Assembly: GCA_017881705.1 (NCBI GenBank)
Contig: JADGQP010000021.1
Span: 1 to 16,978 of the forward strand
DNA from: Christensenellaceae bacterium
GTDB lineage: Bacteria; Bacillota; Clostridia; Christensenellales; Aristaeellaceae
DNA length: 16,978 bases
Reading direction: 5' to 3'
Shown here one piece after another: positions 12,881 to 16,978 of this stretch. The first letter of the stretch is position 1. Every line of letters begins with the position of its first letter. Position numbers and translations under genes: made by a program. The notes under the pieces were generated by a model. It was not told the origin of the DNA and searched no databases. It saw only the letters and a list, made by a program, of their open reading frames with translations.

Positions 12881-13852
12881 GTGCAGCTGGATCTTCAGGC
12901 GAAACGCAGTAAAGTATCCGCGCCAACGCTGGTGCATAAGGAGAAGTTCTGGTACAAAATCAGCAGGAACCGCACGCTGCTGTTGATGTGCTTTCCCGCG
13001 ATCCTGTTCTTTTTTATTTTCAGCTACATGCCTATGCCGGGTACTTACATCGCTTTTACCAAGTTCAACTACAACAAGGGTATTTTCGCAAGCCCTTTTA
13101 TCGGCTGGAAAAACTTTCAGTTTCTGTTCAGCAACGGGCAATTGCTGCTGCTGCTTCGCAACACGGTGTTATACAATATCGTATTTATCCTGTTGGGCAA
13201 CTTTTTACAGGTTGTATTCGCTATTTTGCTCAACGAGGTAATGAGCAAATGGTTTAAAAAGACGACCCAATCCATGATGTTCCTGCCCTATTTTATCAGC
13301 GATGTGCTGGTGAGCCTGCTGGTGTACAACCTGATTAACTACGATTACGGTTTTATATCCGACACGGTACGTTCCGCAGGCGGTGTGATGCCTAAATATT
13401 ACTCCATGCCGGGCGCGTGGCCGTTTATTATTGTGCTGGTGAACCTGTGGAAAGGCACTGGCTACGGCACGGTTATTTACTTTGCGGCCATCACCAGCAT
13501 TGACACCTCCATGCTGGAAGCGGCCAAGGTGGACGGGGCCAACGGTTTCCAGCGTATCCGTTACATTCTGCTGCCTTGCCTGAAGCCAACCGTAGTCATC
13601 CTGCTGCTGTTTGCCGTGGGCGGCATCGTAAAGGGCAACTTCGGCCTGTTCTACAACCTGGTTGGCAACAACTCGCTGTTGTTCAACACCACAGACATTA
13701 TTGAAACCTACGTATACCGGGCGTTGATGAATAACTTCAACTTTTCTCAGGGCAGCGCGGTCGGCCTGTTCCAGTCGGTCGTGGGTTTTGCCATCGTTAT
13801 GGTCGCTAACGGCGTGGTAAAACGCATCGAGCCGGAATACTCGCTGTTTTGA
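12881..13852 (+). CDS. CUT1 sugar ABC transporter permease (LplB/UgpA-like)
   Basis: This is a 323-residue inner-membrane permease, the first of a heterodimeric pair that forms the channel of a carbohydrate ABC importer. It starts at GTG 12881 with GGAGG seven bases upstream. About six membrane segments are visible, beginning with LLLMCFPAILFFFIFSY (33-49). Near residues 212-232 is the EAA loop, EAAKVDGANGFQRIRYILLP, which docks on the ATPase. The N-terminal cytoplasmic stretch and sequence style are of the LplB/YteP-like branch that takes oligosaccharides. The gene is first in the ABC operon, directly behind the perfect operator. Its stop overlaps the next gene's possible start (TGATG). No ATPase gene is present, as is usual where a shared MsmX-type ATPase serves several importers. 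Substrate assignment to galactosides rests on context. Confidence 0.93.
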   Translation: MQLDLQAKRSKVSAPTLVHKEKFWYKISRNRTLLLMCFPAILFFFIFSYMPMPGTYIAFTKFNYNKGIFASPFIGWKNFQFLFSNGQLLLLLRNTVLYNIVFILLGNFLQVVFAILLNEVMSKWFKKTTQSMMFLPYFISDVLVSLLVYNLINYDYGFISDTVRSAGGVMPKYYSMPGAWPFIIVLVNLWKGTGYGTVIYFAAITSIDTSMLEAAKVDGANGFQRIRYILLPCLKPTVVILLLFAVGGIVKGNFGLFYNLVGNNSLLFNTTDIIETYVYRALMNNFNFSQGSAVGLFQSVVGFAIVMVANGVVKRIEPEYSLF

Positions 13853-13866
13853 TGAAGGTGAAAGAG

Positions 13867-14787
13867 ATGCAAAAAAACAAGCCGGTATTTCACTCCACCA
13901 AAGTAAAACTGGATGTGTCGGACCGCACGATACGCGGATTCACCTATGTGTTTGTAAGCATATTCGCCATCCTGTGCATCATCCCGTTTTGGATGATCAT
14001 CGCTTCCTCTTTTTCCACCGAAGCCGCCATTCGAAGAAGCGGTTTTACCCTCTGGCCCACCAATTTTTCCACGTTTTCGTACAGCCTTATCTTCCGCTCG
14101 CCGGATCAGATGATCGGTGCGTACGTGGTGACCATCCTGATGACGCTCATCGGCACCACGGTCGGCCTGTTTGTGGTTTCCATGACGGGTTACGCTTTGC
14201 AGCGTAAGGATTTTCCTTTCCGAAACGGGATTTCTTTCTACATTTATTTTACGTCGCTGTTTTCCGCAGGTCTGGTGCCGTTTTACTACCTGATGGTGAA
14301 GGTGTACGGGCTTAAAGACAGTTATTGGGCGGTGCTGCTGCCGCTGCTGATGTCCCCGTGGCTGATTATCCTGATGAAAAACTATGTTAAGGCGATTCCG
14401 CATGAAATTACCGAGTCCGGCAAGATTGACGGAGCGGGGGACTTCCGCATTTTCTGGAGCCTTATCGTGCCTTCCATGACGCCCGCGCTGGCCACTATCG
14501 GCTTGTTTCTGGCGCTGGGATACTGGAACGAATGGTACTATTCCTCGCTGTTCCTGGGCTCGCAGGTAACCTACCGGCCGCTGCAATACCAGCTTTACAA
14601 CATTATCAACAAGGTGGCAGCGCTAAAAAACTCGCTGGCTGCCACCCAGCTGGTACTGGATGACCTGCCCAGCGAAACGTTGAAAATGGCGACCGCCACC
14701 CTGGCCACCGGCCCGATTATCCTGTTATATCCGTTTGTGCAAAAGTATTTTGTGGCGGGCCTCACGGTAGGCGCCGTGAAGGGCTAA
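13867..14787 (+). CDS. CUT1 sugar ABC transporter permease (AraQ/YtcP-like)
   Basis: This is a 306-residue membrane permease, partner of the preceding gene. Membrane segments include TYVFVSIFAILCIIPFWMII (26-45) and others through to the C-terminal LLYPFVQKYFVAGLTVGAVKG, the typical ending of this family. The EAA loop is at about 183-202 (ESGKIDGAGDFRIFWSLIVP). The start at ATG 13867 is preferred because AAGGTG lies six bases upstream. ATG 13852, which overlaps the previous stop in TGATG, is a real alternative by translational coupling and would add five residues. The tight spacing shows one operon. After this gene a 67-base gap with a small hairpin leads to the binding-protein gene. Confidence 0.92.
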   Translation: MQKNKPVFHSTKVKLDVSDRTIRGFTYVFVSIFAILCIIPFWMIIASSFSTEAAIRRSGFTLWPTNFSTFSYSLIFRSPDQMIGAYVVTILMTLIGTTVGLFVVSMTGYALQRKDFPFRNGISFYIYFTSLFSAGLVPFYYLMVKVYGLKDSYWAVLLPLLMSPWLIILMKNYVKAIPHEITESGKIDGAGDFRIFWSLIVPSMTPALATIGLFLALGYWNEWYYSSLFLGSQVTYRPLQYQLYNIINKVAALKNSLAATQLVLDDLPSETLKMATATLATGPIILLYPFVQKYFVAGLTVGAVKG

Positions 14788-14798
14788 ACACGATTTCA

Positions 14799-14821
14799 TC
14801 GCCGCTGCTTGCATACGGCGA
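14799..14821 (+). other. Intercistronic hairpin before the binding-protein gene
   Basis: TCGCCG (14799-14804) and CGGCGA (14816-14821) form a 6-bp stem with an 11-base loop, 12 bases after the permease stop and just upstream of a strong AAAGGAGG site. There is no T-run, so it is not a terminator. In ABC operons such structures often help the binding-protein message outlast the permease message; that role here is inferred. Confidence 0.4.
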
Positions 14822-14854
14822 AAGAAATACAGACTTTAAAGGAGGTTCCCTGAC

Positions 14855-16420
14855 ATGGCAAAGAAACTTGTTTCCCTGCTGGTGGTTATGGCAATGGCGC
14901 TATGCCTGATCCCCGCGATGGCGGAAACGACCGCGACCACGGATTATTCCAGTTGGTTCCCGGGCGTAGATACCAGCCAACACGTCGTGCTGACCTTCCT
15001 GGTTACCGGTAACATCCCCACCAATAAGACCGACGATGTGCTGAAGGCCTTCAACGAAAAGTTGACCGCCGCCATCAACGCCGAGATTAAAATTGAGTGG
15101 ATCGAATGGACCGACTGGCAGACCAAGTACAACCTCGCCCTGGCAATGCAGGACGGAACCGTGGATTTGGTTGGCACCGCGACCGACTGGCTGGACGCGT
15201 GGCCCAACACCAAGAACGGCGCGTTCCTGGCGCTCAGCGAAGACATGCTGAAAACCTACTGCCCCAAGACCTACGAAAGCGTTTCCCAGGCGCATTGGAA
15301 TCTGTGCAAGTATGACGGCCAGATCTACCTGATCCCCGAAGACAATTATTCACAGTGGACCAACCATGGCTTCCTCTACCGTGGCGACTGGGCCAAAGAA
15401 GCCGGCCTGACCAGCGGCGTGAACAGCTGGGAAGACCTGGGCACCTACTTCCAGTACATCAAAGACAATAAGCCGGGCGTCATCCCCTGGGATGCGGACG
15501 GCAGCGGTTCCTCTTACAGCGACCAGATGTTCGGCGGCTGGATCTCCAGCAAGACCGGCGGCGTCAACATCGAAGGGTTCTCTGCTCCTCTGTTCTTCGG
15601 CAAGAGCACGACCGACCCGTACACCCTGTCCACCTTCTACACCGAAGGCGATGACCTGTTGAATTTCGCCAAGTTGATGAAGAAATGGGCCGACGCCGGT
15701 TACTGGCGTGAAGATGTGCTCAACTACACCGGCGACCAGAAGGCCGAACTTGAGGAAGGCCTGAGCGGCGCGCAGCAGCACCACACCCAGACCTGGAAGA
15801 CCGAGCGTTACCTGATGGAACAGAAACAGCCCGGCAGCGACCTTGGCTTCTTCTGGTTTGGCAAGGAAAGCAACACCCTCGTATCCCTGAACATCACCCA
15901 CGGCGCGTTGGCGATCGCCGCCCAGAGCGACGCGCCCGAGCGCGCACTGATGGCCTACGACCTCATCCGTAACGACCAGACCTTCTACCGGCTGTTTAAC
16001 TACGGCATCGAAGGCCAGCAGTACGTGATTGACGCCAACGGCTACATGGCCCGTCCGGCCAGCTACAAGGACGATAGCGTAGACGGTGTGAGCCTTGACT
16101 ACTGGTGGGGCCGCAACGACGCGTTGGAACTGCGCTCTGCGCTGGTCGACTGGACTACTTACGACAAGCTGATGGCGGATTACAACGCCGTGAAGGTCGA
16201 CTATCCGTACGGCCAGATCGTGTTCAACATCGATGATATCTCTTCGGAACTGGATAACCTGTCCAACGTGTTCCGCACCTATGCGCCTGTTATCACCTTC
16301 GGCAAGGAAGCTGATCCTGAAGCCTACGTGGCGGAGTTCCGCCAGGCGCTCAAGGATGCCGGCATCGAGAAGGTTATGGCAAACGTTCAGGCGCAGATCG
16401 ACGCGGTTTACAAGAAGTAA
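14855..16420 (+). CDS. Sugar ABC transporter extracellular solute-binding protein
   Basis: This 521-residue exported protein captures the sugar for the two permeases. The signal peptide is MAKKLVSLLVVMAMALCLIP, with a likely cut after AMA before ETT. The hydrophobic core holds a Cys (residue 17), but MALC is not a proper lipobox (Leu at -1, more hydrophobic residues after), so cleavage by signal peptidase I seems more likely than lipid anchoring. The body has the two-lobe pattern of large CUT1 binding proteins of the LipO/YtcQ type (VLTFLVTGNIP, WTDWQTKYNLALAMQDGTVDLV, NHGFLYRGDWAKEAGL). AAAGGAGG lies nine bases before the ATG, and the codon choice is strongly biased to C-ending codons compared with the permeases, as expected for a highly expressed gene. 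A hairpin terminator follows 15 bases after the stop. Confidence 0.93.
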   Translation: MAKKLVSLLVVMAMALCLIPAMAETTATTDYSSWFPGVDTSQHVVLTFLVTGNIPTNKTDDVLKAFNEKLTAAINAEIKIEWIEWTDWQTKYNLALAMQDGTVDLVGTATDWLDAWPNTKNGAFLALSEDMLKTYCPKTYESVSQAHWNLCKYDGQIYLIPEDNYSQWTNHGFLYRGDWAKEAGLTSGVNSWEDLGTYFQYIKDNKPGVIPWDADGSGSSYSDQMFGGWISSKTGGVNIEGFSAPLFFGKSTTDPYTLSTFYTEGDDLLNFAKLMKKWADAGYWREDVLNYTGDQKAELEEGLSGAQQHHTQTWKTERYLMEQKQPGSDLGFFWFGKESNTLVSLNITHGALAIAAQSDAPERALMAYDLIRNDQTFYRLFNYGIEGQQYVIDANGYMARPASYKDDSVDGVSLDYWWGRNDALELRSALVDWTTYDKLMADYNAVKVDYPYGQIVFNIDDISSELDNLSNVFRTYAPVITFGKEADPEAYVAEFRQALKDAGIEKVMANVQAQIDAVYKK

Positions 16421-16435
16421 GCGTTAGGCCTGCTT

Positions 16436-16469
16436 GGGGCTCGCAAGCTCGCCTTGCGAGTCCCATTTT
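16436..16469 (+). terminator. Hairpin terminator or attenuator between binding-protein gene and second GH2 gene
   Basis: GGGGCTCGCAAG (16436-16447) and CTTGCGAGTCCC (16453-16464) form a 12-bp stem with one G-T pair and a 5-base loop, followed by ATTTT. The short T-run suggests partial termination. That would lower expression of the downstream GH2 gene relative to the binding protein while keeping it in the operon. Confidence 0.7.
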
Positions 16470-16527
16470 CATCCCGACACGGGGACATTCCATTCGCCCA
16501 TGGGCGATTGTAAGGAGCTTATCAGCC

Positions 16528-16978
16528 ATGCGACAGACCATCGACCTGAACCTGAACTGGCGGTTCCACCTGGGCGAAGCGGATAATGCCTCCTACCAGG
16601 GGTATGACGACCACGCGTGGAGGATCGTGACCCTGCCGCACGATTGGTCGGTCGAGGCGCCCTTTGACCCATCCTGTTCCAGCGGCACAGGGTACCTGCC
16701 CGGGGGTGTGGGTTGGTACCGAAAAACCTTTACCCTGCCTGAGGATATCCAAAATAAACGCGTGTACGTAACCTTCGGGGGCGTTTACCAACACAGCCGC
16801 TGCTGGATCAACAGCCATTACCTGGGGCTGCGTGCCTACGGATATTCCACTTTCCGTTATGAGCTTACGGGCCGCGAGAAGCCCGGGGAAAATGTGCTTT
16901 GCGTGCGCGCGGAGCATCTTCAGGCGGCGGATTCCCGCTGGTTCACCGGCGCGGGCATTTACCGGAGCGTTACGCTGA
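16528..16978 (+). CDS. Second GH2 glycoside hydrolase, N-terminal part (runs off the window)
   Basis: The first 150 codons of a glycoside hydrolase family 2 enzyme are present, open to the window end. It starts at ATG 16528 with AAGGAG ten bases upstream. The sequence is the sugar-binding jelly-roll domain: WRFHLGEAD, VTLPHDWSVEAPFDP, GTGYLPGGVGWYRKTFTLP, VTFGGVYQHSRCWINSHYLG, YGYSTFRYELT and SRWFTGAGIYRSVTL. The LPHDWS and GYLPGGVGWYRK signatures fit the beta-galactosidase branch that often carries DUF4982 further on, distinct from the LacZ at 8257-11289. No signal peptide, so probably cytosolic. The catalytic glutamates lie beyond the window, so activity (galactosidase, glucuronidase or other GH2) is not proven. 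Position after the transporter suggests it acts on the imported sugar. Confidence 0.9.
   Translation, partial: MRQTIDLNLNWRFHLGEADNASYQGYDDHAWRIVTLPHDWSVEAPFDPSCSSGTGYLPGGVGWYRKTFTLPEDIQNKRVYVTFGGVYQHSRCWINSHYLGLRAYGYSTFRYELTGREKPGENVLCVRAEHLQAADSRWFTGAGIYRSVTL

Noticed and set aside
13747..14586. Minus-strand open frame opposite the permeases
   Set aside because: It is antisense to two clear membrane permeases with EAA loops. Its His/Arg/Gln-rich content is typical of the complement of hydrophobic codons.

Overview
The window looks like chromosome from an anaerobic Bacillota lineage, most likely Clostridia. The signs are near-consensus sigma-A promoters, strong GGAGG ribosome binding sites, a PQTGD sortase-type C-terminus, CUT1 sugar-ABC genes with no ATPase gene beside them, and secreted proteins whose signal peptides end in A-x-A-E. 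A gut or rumen Christensenellales-like origin is only an inference from style. No rRNA, tRNA, transposase, integrase or CRISPR array was seen.

Layout. (1) 1-3030: a secreted right-handed beta-helix-like protein (minus) and a secreted protein with a calcium-loop/FG-GAP-like motif (plus) diverge from a hairpin-rich intergenic region. (2) 3093-7790: a block of damaged genes. A REC+SARP/BTAD response regulator (minus) has a one-base frameshift. The histidine kinase that should precede it survives only as its last 34 residues. It abuts, back to back and mid-gene, a repeat-rich wall-anchored surface protein (plus) that lacks its N-terminus and carries an in-frame TAG where its repeats have Trp. Next comes an otherwise complete 8-oxoguanine deaminase-like amidohydrolase (minus) whose expected start codon reads ATA. 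(3) 8180-16978: an intact galactoside-utilisation locus. It holds LacZ (GH2, minus), a divergent LacI-family regulator (plus), two CUT1 permeases and a solute-binding protein (plus), a hairpin terminator, and the first 150 codons of a second GH2 enzyme that runs off the window.

How region 3 works together. The palindrome TGTAACCGGTTACA occurs perfectly just before the first permease gene, and in 11-12 of 14-base matches near the lacZ promoter, on the regulator's own -35 box, and beside a second permease promoter. This predicts one LacI-type regulator controlling import, both GH2 enzymes and itself. Each promoter has near-consensus boxes.

The strongest leads are the broken junction at about 4329-4336, the cluster of four independent lesions beside it (true decay or draft-assembly error must be separated), the complete operator set of the galactoside regulon, and two arrays of short tandem hairpins between genes. 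I did not find a convincing wholly new system.
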